From Bifidobacterium breve (GTDB lineage Bacteria > Actinomycetota > Actinomycetes > Nanopelagicales > Nanopelagicaceae): a stretch of DNA of 64,000 nt. Position 1 is the first letter of the stretch. Every line of letters begins with the position of its first letter. The position numbers and the translations under genes were made by a program. Under the pieces are notes generated by a model. It was not told the DNA's origin. It worked only from the letters and a program-made list of their open reading frames with translations, and did no database searches. The DNA lies in NCBI GenBank assembly GCA_945883675.1, contig CAMCYA010000002.1, positions 1 through 64,000 on the forward strand. Direction: 5' to 3'. Below, piece after piece: positions 63,991-64,000 of the stretch.

Positions 63991-64000
63991 TTTCTCAGTA

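Overview
The window looks like a stretch of chromosome from a streamlined, AT-leaning member of the Actinomycetota, most like the freshwater acI group (Planktophila/Nanopelagicus type). The evidence is of three kinds. Actinobacteria-specific families are present: DUF3263, DUF3027, DUF2530, DUF501, a long cold-shock protein with a C-terminal extension, and a groL without groES behind a CIRCE operator. From about 39.5 kb to the right end, gene order follows the mycobacterial block Rv0992c-Rv1026. Spacing is very tight, with many ATGA/GTGA start-stop overlaps and overlapping convergent 3' ends. The species call is inference; there is no rRNA gene here to confirm it.

Left part (1-9.5 kb): a minus-strand group encodes the alpha, beta and E2 subunits of a 2-oxoacid dehydrogenase complex, PTS enzyme I, a SorC-type regulator and GutM (cut by the window edge). 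Opposite it lies a plus-strand operon of HPr, ispF, cysS and rlmB. Both general PTS phosphocarriers therefore lie on either side of a pyruvate-dehydrogenase-like operon, with glucitol-type PTS regulators downstream of enzyme I.

Middle-left (9.5-24.4 kb): an SGNH hydrolase, polyphosphate kinase with a MutT1-like Nudix/phosphatase, a Ppx/GppA phosphatase, tRNA-Thr, a type II NADH dehydrogenase with an alpha/beta hydrolase, a divergent SDR-DUF2867 protein and PLP decarboxylase, DUF3263, groL, DUF3027, cold-shock protein, DUF2530 and an MFS exporter. Middle (24.4-39.6 kb): a second MFS protein, serC, pdxH, photolyase, a membrane GGDEF protein, an SDR, a saccharopine-dehydrogenase-like protein, tRNA-Arg, purU, an MMPL transporter, an FmdB zinc ribbon, a CopC-like protein with a CopD-CtaG fusion, and an acyl-CoA dehydrogenase.

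Right part (39.6-64 kb): 5-formyl-THF cyclo-ligase, a reduced MoeA/gephyrin-like protein (Glp), RimJ, a GlpR-like membrane protein, a protein mannosyltransferase, rsmI, metG, tatD, rsmA, ispE, tRNA-Gln, glmU, prs, rplY, pth, ppc (minus), mfd, a SurA-N-like lipoprotein, mazG, eno, an FtsB/DivIC protein, DUF501, a second Ppx/GppA, and an odd tRNA with anticodon UAA. Compared with the mycobacterial order, galU and rpfB are absent from their usual places; ispD is likewise absent from the front of ispF-cysS-rlmB.

Three themes run through the window. First, about twenty genes carry a TAnnnT-like hexamer 6-8 nt before the start codon, the layout of leaderless transcription. Second, several proteins keep their fold but have lost catalytic or metal-binding residues (E2, Glp, CopC). 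Third, the last tRNA has a Leu anticodon on a short-variable-loop body and is the only tRNA here with an encoded CCA. No CRISPR array, insertion sequence, prophage or defence island was seen.
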